The notes under the pieces are model-generated. The model did not search any database. It worked only from the letters and a program-made list of their open reading frames with translations, and had not been told where the DNA came from. The translations under genes were made by a program, and so were the position numbers. Below are positions 25,009-33,425 of a DNA stretch of 64,000 nt, piece after piece (the first letter of the stretch is position 1; each line of letters opens with the position of its first letter). Location: positions 62,001 through 126,000 of the forward strand of contig JACKEJ010000016.1 in NCBI GenBank assembly GCA_020633055.1. The letters run 5' to 3'. The stretch is from Sandaracinaceae bacterium (lineage in GTDB: Bacteria > Myxococcota_A > Polyangia > Polyangiales > Houyiibacteriaceae).

Positions 25009-25674
25009 TCAGCGCGAGAACATGCCCCAGATGGCCCGACGGTGAACGTCACGCATGAGCTTCGCGAGCCCCTCGTGGGTGATGCCCGCGTAGTCGTCGA
25101 CCAGAGAGAACTCCCCCCCAGCGCGCATCTGCAGCACGATGGCGCGTCGCTCCGGGGCGTAGCAGACCTGCTCCACATCGTCCCAGGGCACGAGCGTGAA
25201 GTGGGTGTCGACCTGACGCACGAGGCCATCGGCGCGTAGCAGAATGAAGCGCTCGATGGCGAGATTGCGACGCAAAGCGCGCACCAGGACCAGGTTGCTG
25301 AGCACCACGAGCAGCACGCCGCCGACCATGAGCGCCTGCTCCCACGGCAGCACGTGACCGCTCGCGCCCTCCGCCAGCTGGAAGGTCGCGCGACCGGCGA
25401 ACTGGCGCGCAGGCTCGCGGAGCTGCAGATGACGCAGGCCGACACCCAGAAGCGCCACGCCCACGCTCATGAGCGGCAGCGAGAGCGCCACGGAGCGCAG
25501 CAGCGCACGCCGCGTGTCGAAGCGGAAGGCCGCGAGGGCCCTACCAGCCAAGGGGTCGAGCGCTGCGGCGACGCCCGGCGGGCTCAGGTGCGCGTCACAC
25601 ACCTCGTCGGTCGCTTGTGCGGGATCACGCGGCGGCTCGTCGGCTGGCTGCTCGGGGTCGCGAGGCGCGCTCAT
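25009..25674 (-). CDS. Two-helix membrane protein of unknown function
   Basis: A 221-residue protein with a proline/acidic N-terminus, two membrane segments (about 60-82, ALLRSVALSLPLMSVGVALL, and 113-131, ALMVGGVLLVVLSNLVLV) and a C-terminal cytosolic domain (about 135-221) with alternating strands (LLRADGLVRQVDTHFTLVPW, AIVLQMRAGGEFSLVDDY) that resembles a bacterial PH-like fold. Its ATG overlaps the stop of the upstream lipoprotein gene in an ATGA, so they are translationally coupled. Function unknown. Confidence 0.65.
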   Translation of the reverse strand: MSAPRDPEQPADEPPRDPAQATDEVCDAHLSPPGVAAALDPLAGRALAAFRFDTRRALLRSVALSLPLMSVGVALLGVGLRHLQLREPARQFAGRATFQLAEGASGHVLPWEQALMVGGVLLVVLSNLVLVRALRRNLAIERFILLRADGLVRQVDTHFTLVPWDDVEQVCYAPERRAIVLQMRAGGEFSLVDDYAGITHEGLAKLMRDVHRRAIWGMFSR

Positions 25675-26591
25675 GGGATCACGTCCGGCTCGATCGGGGC
25701 TGCGGGGGGCTCGGGAGGTCGCGGGCGAGGCACCCGCTCACGCCGGCGTGCGGCGTCCGCCATGTCCGAGTAGAGCGAGGTGGCCTCGCGCACCGCGTCC
25801 TCGCGTCGCACGCCATAGCGCTCCACGACGTGCTCGAACATGCTCCCCGCAGCGAGCGCATCAGCCGCCGCAGCGGCGGCCGCGTCCGCATGGAGGTCGC
25901 TCACGCCATGGCGTGCTGCGTAGGCTTCGGCGTACTCGGCCAACGCCTCCGCGTACTCGGCTTCGGCAGCGGGGTCCACCACATCGGCCGCGGCGTAGTC
26001 GAACGCGTCGGGCACCTCACCGGCAGCGACCTGGGGGGCGGTCTCGCGGGCGGCTGGAGGCTCTTCGGTGGGCAGCCCGCGCAGCGGGACACGCTCGGCC
26101 GCGAGCCCGGCCTCCACCCTGCGGAGAGCGCGCATGGCCTCGCGCACGATCGGGAGCACGGCCAGGTCGACGTCGCGGTTCAGGATGGGGGGCAACGCGC
26201 GCAAGCGACGAGCGTGCTCGTCGAGGACCACGTCGTGCTGCGCCTCGAGCGCCAGGGGCAGCAGCACGCGCACGACGCGATCGGCGGCCATGTAGCGAAG
26301 GCGCTCGGCATCCCCGTGCTGAGTGTCACGTAGCGAGACGTTGTCGAGCTCGGGCAACGCCCCCTCACCCAAGAACCTGGTCAGGCCCGCGCGGTACGCG
26401 GCCATCACGGGGTGCGGCTCAGCCCCCGCGTCGGCACGCGCGTCGGTGGGATGGGCGACGCGGGGGCGCGACGCGGCGTGCTGCGGCGCCCCCACGCGCC
26501 CACCCCGGCCGTGCAGCGTCGCTGGCGAGTCGCAAGCGCTCGACGCCCACAGCGGACCGACCAACAGGAGCACGAACCACGACTCACGCAC
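25671..26591 (-). CDS. Alanine-rich lipoprotein, coupled to a membrane protein
   Basis: A 306-residue predicted lipoprotein (MRESWFVLLLVGPLWASSAC, Cys20). The mature region is alpha-helical with alanine/glutamate-rich segments (AEAEYAEALAEYAEAYAARH, LHADAAAAAAADALAAG) and a proline-rich end. No known family recognised. It starts with GTG at 26591; the -10 element TAGTCT (26603-26598) ends 6 bases upstream, giving a leaderless mRNA. The next gene overlaps by 4 bases, so the two products probably act together at the inner or outer membrane. Confidence 0.65.
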   Translation of the reverse strand: MRESWFVLLLVGPLWASSACDSPATLHGRGGRVGAPQHAASRPRVAHPTDARADAGAEPHPVMAAYRAGLTRFLGEGALPELDNVSLRDTQHGDAERLRYMAADRVVRVLLPLALEAQHDVVLDEHARRLRALPPILNRDVDLAVLPIVREAMRALRRVEAGLAAERVPLRGLPTEEPPAARETAPQVAAGEVPDAFDYAAADVVDPAAEAEYAEALAEYAEAYAARHGVSDLHADAAAAAAADALAAGSMFEHVVERYGVRREDAVREATSLYSDMADAARRRERVPRPRPPEPPAAPIEPDVIP

Positions 26592-26597
26592 CGGATC

Positions 26598-26603
26598 AGA
26601 CTA
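26598..26603 (-). promoter_or_regulatory. -10 element TAGTCT, predicted leaderless start
   Basis: On the - strand the hexamer ends 6 bases before the GTG start at 26591; no Shine-Dalgarno sequence is present. Confidence 0.35.
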
Positions 26604-26699
26604 TCCGCGGTCCGGCGCAGCGTCGATACCCCCCCCGTGGGTCTGGTCATCTCGCTCCGGAGCGTGGTGTGGCGCGCCACTCCCAGCGCCGCGCCACGC

Positions 26700-28109
26700 T
26701 CAGAGGGTGTGCAGCTTCAGGGTGTTGGTGTTGCCGGACAGCGGCCAGCCGGTGAGCATGAGGAACGCCTCGCCTCGTGCACAGAGCTTCTCTCGCACCA
26801 GCAGGGACGTGGCGATGCGCAGTGTCTCGTCCAGCGACTCCGGTCGTACCTCCAGGCGCGGGATGACGCCCCACTCGAGCGCAAGGCGCTGCGCCACCTG
26901 CTCCTTGTGCGTCACTGCGACGATGGGGGCACGCGGCCTGTGCTCCGAGAGGAGGCTCGCGGAGAGTCCGTTCTGGGTGAATGTGACGATGGCCCGCAGC
27001 GCGAGGTGTGTGCTCATCACCGCCGCCGCGCGCGCCGCCGCCGTGGGGAAGTTCCAGTCCTCGTGAGGCACCACCTTCAGCTCGCGATAGGCGCGCGACA
27101 GATCCTCCACCACGTCGCGCTCCACCTCGCGCGCGATGGCGTCCATCATGCGAACGGCCTCCACGGGGTACTTCCCCGCGGCCGTCTCGCCGCTCAGCAT
27201 GACCGCGTCCGTTCCGTCCATGACCGCGTTGGCCACGTCCGCCGCCTCGGCGCGGGTTGGCCGCGGGTTGCGGATCATCGAGTCCAGCATCTGGGTGGCG
27301 GTGATGACGATCTTCCCGCGCCGGTTGGTCTCTCGGATGATGCGCTTCTGCAGCAGCGGCACCTTCTCGGCGCCCATCTCCACGCCCAGGTCTCCGCGCG
27401 CGACCATCACCCCGTCCGCCGCGTCCAGCACCGCGTCGAGGTTCTCGATGGCCTCGGGCTTCTCGATCTTCGCGATGACGGGCGTGCCGTTCGCCAGCGC
27501 CTGCGCCTGACGCAGGTCGGCTGCGGTCCGCACGAAGGACAGGGCCAGGTAGTCCACGTGCAGCGTGTCCACCGCGAAGCGCAGGTCTGCCTCGTCTTTC
27601 GCGGTGAGCGCGGGCGTGCTCAACGCCACGCCCGGTAGATTGACGCCCTTGCGGTCGCTGAGCTCGCCCCCGACCTCGACGACCGTCTCGACGCTGTCGT
27701 CGGTCAGCGCTGTCACGCGCAGCCGGAACAGGCCGTCGTCGAGCAGGATGGCGTCACCCACCTTGGCGTCGCGCGGGAGGGGCTCGTAGCTGATGGACAC
27801 CTCGCGCTCGGTCCCGATCACGTCGCGCGTGGTCAGCGTGAACGGCGCGCCCTCCACCAGCTCGACCTTGCCGTGCTCGAAGCGCCCGAGGCGCATCTTG
27901 GGGCCACACAGGTCGGCGAGGATCGCAAGGGGACGGCGGGCCCGCGAGGAGGCGGCCCTCACCTTCTGCACCATCGCGGCGTGGCTCTCGTGATCCCCGT
28001 GCGAGAAGTTCAGCCGCGCGCAGTCCATGCCGGCAGCGACCAGGGCGTCAAGGACCTCCGGGGAGCTGCTCGCCGGTCCCAGCGTGCAAACGATCTTGGT
28101 GCGTCTCAC
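26700..28109 (-). CDS. pyk: Pyruvate kinase
   Basis: Glycolytic enzyme converting phosphoenolpyruvate and ADP to pyruvate and ATP. The 469-residue length is normal for bacterial type. It begins VRRTKIVCTLGPASSSPEVL, and shows NFSHGDHESH, the catalytic lysine region PVIAKIEKPEAI, the metal/substrate loop VMVARGDLGVEMG, and TDAVMLSGETAAGKYPVEAV, ending in the family-typical GNTNTLKLHTL. GTG at 28109 is the correct start; the residues above it are not conserved. A TACAAC element (28121-28116) ends 6 bases before the GTG. It sits 50 bases downstream of a predicted outer-membrane protein gene on the same strand. Confidence 0.97.
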   Translation of the reverse strand: MRRTKIVCTLGPASSSPEVLDALVAAGMDCARLNFSHGDHESHAAMVQKVRAASSRARRPLAILADLCGPKMRLGRFEHGKVELVEGAPFTLTTRDVIGTEREVSISYEPLPRDAKVGDAILLDDGLFRLRVTALTDDSVETVVEVGGELSDRKGVNLPGVALSTPALTAKDEADLRFAVDTLHVDYLALSFVRTAADLRQAQALANGTPVIAKIEKPEAIENLDAVLDAADGVMVARGDLGVEMGAEKVPLLQKRIIRETNRRGKIVITATQMLDSMIRNPRPTRAEAADVANAVMDGTDAVMLSGETAAGKYPVEAVRMMDAIAREVERDVVEDLSRAYRELKVVPHEDWNFPTAAARAAAVMSTHLALRAIVTFTQNGLSASLLSEHRPRAPIVAVTHKEQVAQRLALEWGVIPRLEVRPESLDETLRIATSLLVREKLCARGEAFLMLTGWPLSGNTNTLKLHTL

Positions 28110-28115
28110 GCCGAT

Positions 28116-28121
28116 GTTGTA
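28116..28121 (-). promoter_or_regulatory. -10-like element TACAAC, possible leaderless start of pyk
   Basis: TACAAC on the - strand ends 6 bases before the GTG at 28109, with GG immediately upstream as at other starts. Weaker match to TANNNT, since the last base is C. Confidence 0.3.
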
Positions 28122-28159
28122 CCGCGCACGCGGCTGGCTCGGGGGACTTTCGCTGCGCG

Positions 28160-29077
28160 TCAGTCGGCGTCGCTCGCGGCGTCGTCCGCGTACCCTTCGT
28201 CTTCCTCGTCTTCTTCGAGCTCGTCGGGGTCGCCGCCGCGCACCTTCATGCGGATCATCAGGGCGGGCACAACCACAGCCTGCGCCAAGTCGACCTCGAC
28301 GCCCATCATGAACGCGATGTTGCGGGGCTCGGTGATGTCCATACGCACCTGCGCGTACAGCTGCAGGCTGGTCTGCCACCAGTGGTGGAAGTTGAAGCTG
28401 CGGTAGCCCCCGGCGATGGTCCCCACGAAGATGGGCGCGCTGCCGCCGAAGCGCTGCCCACGACGCACCGCGTACCCCACCTGAGCGGAGACGTCGATGG
28501 GGTAGCCACGCGCGACGGGGAGCAGCACCGACAGACCTGCGGCGACCTCGAACGTGTCGAAGTCGGCGCCACGCAGCTCGAGCGAGGGGCCGATGGAGAA
28601 GTGCTCGTCGCCACGGTGGGTGAACATGAGCTCCGCCCGCAGGTGGCTGTCCCACACGAACTCGCGCGGCAGATCGCCCAGCGTGGTCCCGAAGCCGAGG
28701 CCGGTGCGGGCCGCCGCCTGCATGACCCACGGGTCGTCCACCTCGGGCAGCGTGTCGAAGTCCTCGTCCTCTTCCGTGTACACGCGCTCAGGGCGGGGGC
28801 GCGGCGCCTCGTCGGGGTCGTCCCAGCCCTCGTCCTCGCTCTCGTCTGCCGCTGAAGCAGAAGGCGCAGGCTCTCGGCTCGCGTCGGTGGTCTCCTCGTC
28901 GGTCGGCTCGGCGTCGTTCGCGGGAGCCTGAGCGTGCGCGTCGGCGCCCGTCATGGCGATGGCGATGGCGACCCAGACCGTGACCGAGAGCAGTGCCCAC
29001 GAACGCCGGGGACGAGCGGGGTCACGCTCACCGGAGAGGGCGCAGCGCGATGGGGAGCGCGGAGAGGGAGATGCCAC
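28160..29077 (-). CDS. Exported acidic protein, predicted outer-membrane barrel
   Basis: About 305 residues. A signal peptide ends near ADAHAQA, then comes a very acidic linker (about residues 50-105, Asp/Glu/Pro-rich, including YTEEDEDFDTLPEVDD), then strand-rich barrel-like sequence (AAARTGLGFGTTLGDLP, SHLRAELMFTHRGDEHF, AGLSVLLPVARGYPIDVSAQ, ELRGADFDTFEVAAG) and an acidic C-terminus. Function unknown. The frame is open to a TTG at 29092; I use the GTG at 29077, but neither has a ribosome-binding site. It may share a transcript with pyk, 50 bases downstream. Confidence 0.65.
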   Translation of the reverse strand: MASPSPRSPSRCALSGERDPARPRRSWALLSVTVWVAIAIAMTGADAHAQAPANDAEPTDEETTDASREPAPSASAADESEDEGWDDPDEAPRPRPERVYTEEDEDFDTLPEVDDPWVMQAAARTGLGFGTTLGDLPREFVWDSHLRAELMFTHRGDEHFSIGPSLELRGADFDTFEVAAGLSVLLPVARGYPIDVSAQVGYAVRRGQRFGGSAPIFVGTIAGGYRSFNFHHWWQTSLQLYAQVRMDITEPRNIAFMMGVEVDLAQAVVVPALMIRMKVRGGDPDELEEDEEDEGYADDAASDAD

Positions 29078-29406
29078 GAGGGTCGTGTCCAAGAGCGAAG
29101 AGGGGCCCCTCGGGGCCCGCGAGCGAGCGCGAGGGTACCCGTTCCCCGCGCATGTTGCAGGAGAAAATGGGCCGCGCGCAGGGTCCGTCCGTTCCGCGCG
29201 CGTCCCGACTCGTCGCCTCGCCCCGTCGCTCCGCGTTCACGGGGCCCCGATTCCGGTCCTGGCGCGTCAGACCGCGACCGCCGTACGAGACGCGGAGGGG
29301 GCGCGCCCACAGCCCGTCCGCGTAGCGTGTGTTCGTGTCGGGATGGCGCGCAGCGTGTCTCGCGCTCGCCGCATCGTCGTGGTTCCGGGGACGACCGACC
29401 GCGGTG
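29078..29406. other. Gap without a recognisable gene
   Basis: This stretch lies between the end of the zinc-ribbon gene and the start of the acidic outer-membrane protein gene, both on the - strand. It must hold the promoter of the latter. Open frames here on both strands are arginine/proline-rich and look like composition artefacts. I see no RNA gene, repeat or strong hairpin. Confidence 0.5.
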
Positions 29407-29913
29407 TCAGCGCGAACCGTCCGCCACCGTGTGCACCCAGATGCACGCCCGGGTGAGCGTCGCGCCGCATGACGGGCACGGGAGAGAGGGCTCGCGCATG
29501 GCCGCCTGCACGCGGTCGAGCGGGTCGGGGCAGCCCTCGTAGAGCGCCAAGTCCCGCGCGTTTCCGGTCATCCCTCGCCACCCACACGCGAAGCAGGTCT
29601 GGCCTTCGAGGACCACCCGTCGGGGTGCGCCTTGCACCGTCACGACATGGCTGAGGATGAACGGCTTGCCGGGCTCGCCTGCGTCGCCGAAGGCCACACG
29701 AACGCCTGGCGTCTGACGCGCTACGGCGACGAACTGCGAAAACAAGCGGCCCACACCGAGAGGCCGCCCCGCCAGGACGGGCTCGTCCAAGAGTGCGTCG
29801 ACCAGCAGATCGCTGGGCAGATACAGCCGCTGACCGTCGAGGTGCAGCGTGCTGAGCTCGGGGTGTGCAGGCGCCTCGTCACGCGCCCCTCGTTCGGACC
29901 CACGCGCGCTCAC
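29407..29913 (-). CDS. Zinc-ribbon-containing protein of unknown function
   Basis: A 168-residue cytosolic protein. The N-terminal two thirds are hydrophobic/helical (LHLDGQRLYLPSDLLVDALL, LGVGRLFSQFVAVARQTPG), and the C-terminal part has two cysteine pairs, TCFACGW and LPCPSCGA, that would make a zinc ribbon. No family recognised. It starts with a GTG that overlaps the stop of the upstream 99-residue gene (GTGA), so translation is coupled. The longer frame upstream is an overlap artefact. Confidence 0.65.
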   Translation of the reverse strand: MSARGSERGARDEAPAHPELSTLHLDGQRLYLPSDLLVDALLDEPVLAGRPLGVGRLFSQFVAVARQTPGVRVAFGDAGEPGKPFILSHVVTVQGAPRRVVLEGQTCFACGWRGMTGNARDLALYEGCPDPLDRVQAAMREPSLPCPSCGATLTRACIWVHTVADGSR

Positions 29914-30209
29914 GCGGCGGGCGCCGACAGCTGGACCTCGACCACGCGATGCGGGTCCTTGCGGTCGCTGCGGACCGTCAGGGACGCTTCCCCATCGCTG
30001 TGACGGAACGTCACGTCGAGCTGCTGCGAGCCCTCGGGCCAGTGAACCAAGCACAGACCGCTCGCCGTGCGCTTGCGGCTCCTGAGGCGCGCACGCCGAT
30101 CGAACACGCCTTCGACCTCCACCTCGTCCACGAGCTTGCCCTTTGGGTTACGCACCCGAAACATGACGGGGGTGAGTGCGTCTCGTTGGCGGCGTAACCA
30201 CGACCACAT
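29910..30209 (-). CDS. Small beta-rich protein, coupled to the zinc-ribbon gene
   Basis: A 99-residue protein beginning MWSWLRRQRDALTPVMFRVR and continuing with beta-hairpin-like segments (GKLVDEVEVEGVFDRRARLR, GLCLVHWPEGSQQLDVTF, EASLTVRSD), reminiscent of a PilZ-like barrel, although I do not see the PilZ RxxxR/DxSxxG motifs clearly. No signal peptide. It is the first gene of a two-gene unit driven by a promoter whose spacer is a palindrome. Confidence 0.65.
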   Translation of the reverse strand: MWSWLRRQRDALTPVMFRVRNPKGKLVDEVEVEGVFDRRARLRSRKRTASGLCLVHWPEGSQQLDVTFRHSDGEASLTVRSDRKDPHRVVEVQLSAPAA

Positions 30210-30216
30210 GAACGGG

Positions 30217-30246
30217 ATTATGTCACACGCGCGACATAAAATTCAA
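30217..30246 (-). promoter_or_regulatory. Promoter with palindromic operator in its spacer
   Basis: On the - strand: TTGAAT (30246-30241), 18-base spacer, CATAAT (30222-30217), ending 7 bases before the ATG at 30209. Inside lies the inverted repeat TTATGTC / GACATAA (30218-30224 and 30233-30239, 8-base gap). A bound repressor would cover the whole spacer and the -10. Confidence 0.55.
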
Positions 30247-30292
30247 CCGGTCGGCGCATGGCCGTATCGGTCAGTCAGGCGCTCGTGGGGCC

Positions 30293-30640
30293 TCACTTCG
30301 CGGCAGCGCGTCGCGGCAGACGGATGACGGGATCGGTGTCGTGGGCGCGGTAGAGAATGACCACCCGGCCGAGCTGACCCACCTCGTGAGCACCGCACAG
30401 CTGGGAGAGCTTCGGCGTGGCTTCTCGGCGCTCGTCGGGTGAGGACTCGAGCACGCGCACTTTGATCAGCTCGTGATCGCGCAATGCACGCGTGACGGCG
30501 TCCACCACCCCGTCGGTGATCCCTTCCCGTCCGACCTGGACCACCGGCTGAATGTGGTGCGCGAGCCCTCGGAGGTAGCTTCGCTGTTTGCCCGTGAGGT
30601 CGTCCTTGGGACGACGGGGCGGCGCCTTGGGCTCGCTCAT
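30293..30640 (-). CDS. yhbY: YhbY/CRM-domain RNA-binding protein
   Basis: A 115-residue protein made of one CRM domain: LTGKQRSYLRGLAHHIQPVV, QVGREGITDGVVDAVTRALR, DHELIKVRVLESSPDERREA and GRVVILYRAHD. YhbY binds pre-50S ribosomal particles. Basic N- and C-termini fit RNA contact. TATGAA stands 5 bases before the ATG, again without a Shine-Dalgarno sequence. It stands alone between a lipoprotein gene upstream and the 99-residue gene downstream. Confidence 0.92.
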   Translation of the reverse strand: MSEPKAPPRRPKDDLTGKQRSYLRGLAHHIQPVVQVGREGITDGVVDAVTRALRDHELIKVRVLESSPDERREATPKLSQLCGAHEVGQLGRVVILYRAHDTDPVIRLPRRAAAK

Positions 30641-30755
30641 GCCCCTTCATACCACGTGGCCTACCCACGCGCTCAACGCGCCCTGCGAGTTGCTCGGCGT
30701 CATGCCACCGTCGACGGGCGGGAGGTGACTCGGGAGCTGCGCGACGGAGCGGTGA

Positions 30756-31631
30756 TCAGCGCAAGATGAAGGCGGGCACCACGTCGATGTCGATGCCCAC
30801 GGAGATGCGGTCGCAGCCGCCGATGTCATTCGGCGCGAGGTCACCGAGACCGCGCAGGAGGATCTCGACCGCGCCCAGGGTGGGCATCAACACCTCGTCG
30901 TTGGCCACGATGTCGCGCACCATGAAGCGGTCGACCGCGGCCCCGAGCACACCCGACCCGGACTCGTCCTCGTGGAGGTCGAGCACGATTCGGGCGTCCA
31001 GCAGCGTCAGCTGGAACATGGCCTGGAGGATGTCGACGTTGACGTTGATGTCGAACGGGCGGATGTCGATGCGTCCATCGACGATCTGCACGTTGCGAAC
31101 CTCGATGTCCTGGCTCATCGCCGAGATGTCGAAGCTCTGTCCGGGCTCGGGGCGTCCGTCCGTCCCGACATCGACCGGACCACTGCCAATGTGGATGCGC
31201 ACCGTCACGTCGTCGTCATTCTCGAGGTCGTCGACGTTCGTGAGCTCCAGCAGCACCAGCAGGCGACCATCGTTGATGGAGGTCTGGATCAGCGCGTCCG
31301 CATTGCCCCCGAGCTGAGAAACCACTGCGGCGCCCAGGATGCTGAACTGATTGTCGACCCCCGGCGTCCCGTCGGGAGCGGTTCCGTCGACCTTCCCACA
31401 CGTCTCGGGCGAGGGCGTGTCGTCCACGCGATCGTCCAGGTCGATGCCCCGCAGTGAGCCGTCGGGCTCCGGGCCGAGGACCATGCGCATCTCCGAGATC
31501 AGCAGGACGTGCGTCTGTCCTGGAGCGGGGTCCGAACAGGACACGAGCCCCGCCAGACACAGGGCCAAGAGCAGACTCGAGCCAAGCGTACGGGTGGCGC
31601 GAGAAGAGCGGGGGAAGCGTAGGTCATGCAT
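30756..31631 (-). CDS. Lipoprotein of unknown function
   Basis: A 291-residue lipoprotein (lipobox LVSC, Cys32, then SDPAPGQ). The mature protein is acidic and strand-rich with long hydrophobic alternations (FSILGAAVVSQLGGNADALI, LLVLLELTNVDDLENDDDVT, VEVRNVQIVDGRIDIRPFDI-like segments) typical of myxobacterial surface lipoproteins. No family recognised. The ATG at 31631 (MHDLRFPRSS) gives a well-formed signal peptide; a TATATT -10 lies 24 bases upstream, so this gene has a normal leader. Confidence 0.7.
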   Translation of the reverse strand: MHDLRFPRSSRATRTLGSSLLLALCLAGLVSCSDPAPGQTHVLLISEMRMVLGPEPDGSLRGIDLDDRVDDTPSPETCGKVDGTAPDGTPGVDNQFSILGAAVVSQLGGNADALIQTSINDGRLLVLLELTNVDDLENDDDVTVRIHIGSGPVDVGTDGRPEPGQSFDISAMSQDIEVRNVQIVDGRIDIRPFDINVNVDILQAMFQLTLLDARIVLDLHEDESGSGVLGAAVDRFMVRDIVANDEVLMPTLGAVEILLRGLGDLAPNDIGGCDRISVGIDIDVVPAFILR

Positions 31632-31704
31632 GGGGAGCCTCGAAGACACGTCGCGAATATAACACGACCAACTGGTCATGCATTGAAAGCGCGGGGATCG
31701 CGTA

Positions 31705-32532
31705 TCAGCGTATCAGAAGGTCCGCCACGGGGACGGCCCGAAAGTGGGTTCGGCAGGGTGGTCCGTCCGCGAACCAGTAGCGGGGGAGAGCTCCAGGGAC
31801 CAACTCGAGCAGCGCAGACGACACCGTTCCGTATTGGGAGGTGTGGATGCACGTGGCCTCTAGCGCCCGCAGCAGCTCGGGCGGGAACGGGCTGTCCACG
31901 GAGACGCGCACCTCGGAGAGCGGCGGCTGCGTGTGGTCCGCCAGCAGCGTGCGCAGCGGATCCAGCTGTTCGTCCAGCGGGGCGTGCGGGTAGCGTGCGG
32001 AGTGCTGCGCAGCGGCGCGGGCGATTCGCTCCGCTTTGGGGAAGGTCGGGGACTCGAGGCGATCATTGCCGAGCACGTGGATGCCGGGGGGGAGCGCCTC
32101 CACCTCGAGCGCCGCCCGGTCGGGTCGGGCGTAGGCAACGAACAGCTCTCGTCCGTCACCCACCAGGAGGTTGAAGCCGTTGTACTCGCGTCCGTCGAGG
32201 GACCGGAGGTGGGTGAGGGCGCCGCCGAGCGTGCCGTCTGCGAGGGCGCCCGTCACGACCTCGCCGCGCGTCCGCTTGCTGGGGTCGCGCGGACCGAAGC
32301 TGCGTTGGTTGGTCAGCCCCGCGAAGAGACCGGCCGCGTGCATGCCCAGCCAGGTTCCTCCTTGCGACACGTCGACGCCGGCCACGACGGAGGGGGCGAT
32401 CCGCTCGGGAGGGCGTGAGGGTCGTGCATAGAGTTCGTCACGGTTGGCCGCGACCCAGGTTCCGTGCCGCGAGGTCGCCTCCGCGTGAGTGGCTGAGCCG
32501 GCGCCATGGTGGAACGCGATCAGCGTGCACAT
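31705..32532 (-). CDS. NRDE/TANGO2-family protein
   Basis: A 275-residue cytosolic protein of the NRDE (TANGO2) family, an N-terminal-nucleophile hydrolase-like fold. It begins MCTLIAFHH, so removal of the methionine exposes Cys2 as the possible nucleophile, and it carries the name-giving VAANRDELYARPS, GGTWLGMH and GLTNQRSFG motifs. The TANGO2 family has been linked to haem and lipid handling in eukaryotes; the bacterial role is unclear. The start ATG shares its A with the TGA of the upstream methyltransferase (TGATG), which indicates coupled translation. Confidence 0.88.
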   Translation of the reverse strand: MCTLIAFHHGAGSATHAEATSRHGTWVAANRDELYARPSRPPERIAPSVVAGVDVSQGGTWLGMHAAGLFAGLTNQRSFGPRDPSKRTRGEVVTGALADGTLGGALTHLRSLDGREYNGFNLLVGDGRELFVAYARPDRAALEVEALPPGIHVLGNDRLESPTFPKAERIARAAAQHSARYPHAPLDEQLDPLRTLLADHTQPPLSEVRVSVDSPFPPELLRALEATCIHTSQYGTVSSALLELVPGALPRYWFADGPPCRTHFRAVPVADLLIR

Positions 32533-33362
32533 CAGGGGCGACGCCGCGCGACGACCAGACGCTCGCCGCGCATGACGACCGTCTGCCAAGCACTCACGTC
32601 GGCCGCGGCAGCCCAGTCGGTGCTGTTGCTGTCGGTCAGCACCGTGAACCCGTGCTGGTCGAGCAGCTGCTTCATGTCAGCCCGCTCGTAGCTCGCGCGG
32701 AGCCCCTCGCCGATGGCATCGAACGTCCGACGAACCACGTGGGCACCCACCACGCCGAACGGCACCGCATCGGGCACCATATACGTCGCGATGAGTCGGC
32801 TTCCGGGCGCAGACAACTGCTCGAGCCGGGCCAGCGGGGCGAGGTACATGGTGACCCCTTCCCACACCCACGTCGTCACGCGGCCGACGTCGAACCCCGC
32901 CGACGCGAGCCGCTCGCCGAGGTCGTCGCGCTCGAAGTCCACCGCCACGTAGGAGAGGCCCTCGTGCTCGCCCATCTTCTTGCGCTTGTAGCGCTGGGTG
33001 GCCGGATGATCGACCTCGAACACCGGGCGCCCGGTGAGTGCCGGGAGTCGCCGCGCGCGAGCGTCCAGCCCAGCACCCAGCAGCACCACCTGCTCGGCCC
33101 CGTCCGCCAACGCCCCCCCGACCGCGCGATCGATGGCCGAGGTCCGCAAGGAGACGTGATCCACCATCCCGAGCGACACGACACGGTAGGCCGAGCGCAC
33201 GGGTTCACGCAGCACGTCGCTCGCCTGGTAGACCTTCAGCAACGGACGGAACGGAAACGGGCAGAGCTCGACCGCGAAGGGGTCGGTGCTCATGCCCGGT
33301 CTGCTGACCCCCCGTCCGAAGCTGACGAGGGCTGCCGTGAGGCTGGGTCGGTGATCGCGCAT
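32532..33362 (-). CDS. Class I SAM-dependent methyltransferase (LCMT/PPM type)
   Basis: A 276-residue protein of the LCMT-like methyltransferase group. SAM motif VVLLGAGLDARARRLPAL (about residues 91-108) precedes VFEVDHPATQRYKRKKM, and later blocks TTWVWEGVTMYLAPLARLEQ and GSRLIATYMVP match the family pattern. Substrate unknown; bacterial members often act on small metabolites. Immediately downstream is the NRDE gene, with a one-base overlap. A CATAGT -10-like element (33374-33369) ends 6 bases before the ATG. Confidence 0.88.
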   Translation of the reverse strand: MRDHRPSLTAALVSFGRGVSRPGMSTDPFAVELCPFPFRPLLKVYQASDVLREPVRSAYRVVSLGMVDHVSLRTSAIDRAVGGALADGAEQVVLLGAGLDARARRLPALTGRPVFEVDHPATQRYKRKKMGEHEGLSYVAVDFERDDLGERLASAGFDVGRVTTWVWEGVTMYLAPLARLEQLSAPGSRLIATYMVPDAVPFGVVGAHVVRRTFDAIGEGLRASYERADMKQLLDQHGFTVLTDSNSTDWAAAADVSAWQTVVMRGERLVVARRRP

Positions 33363-33425
33363 CGGCGGACTATGCCACCTTTGGGGGCACCGGGCGACCG
33401 AGGACGGCCGACCAGCGCCGCCGGA

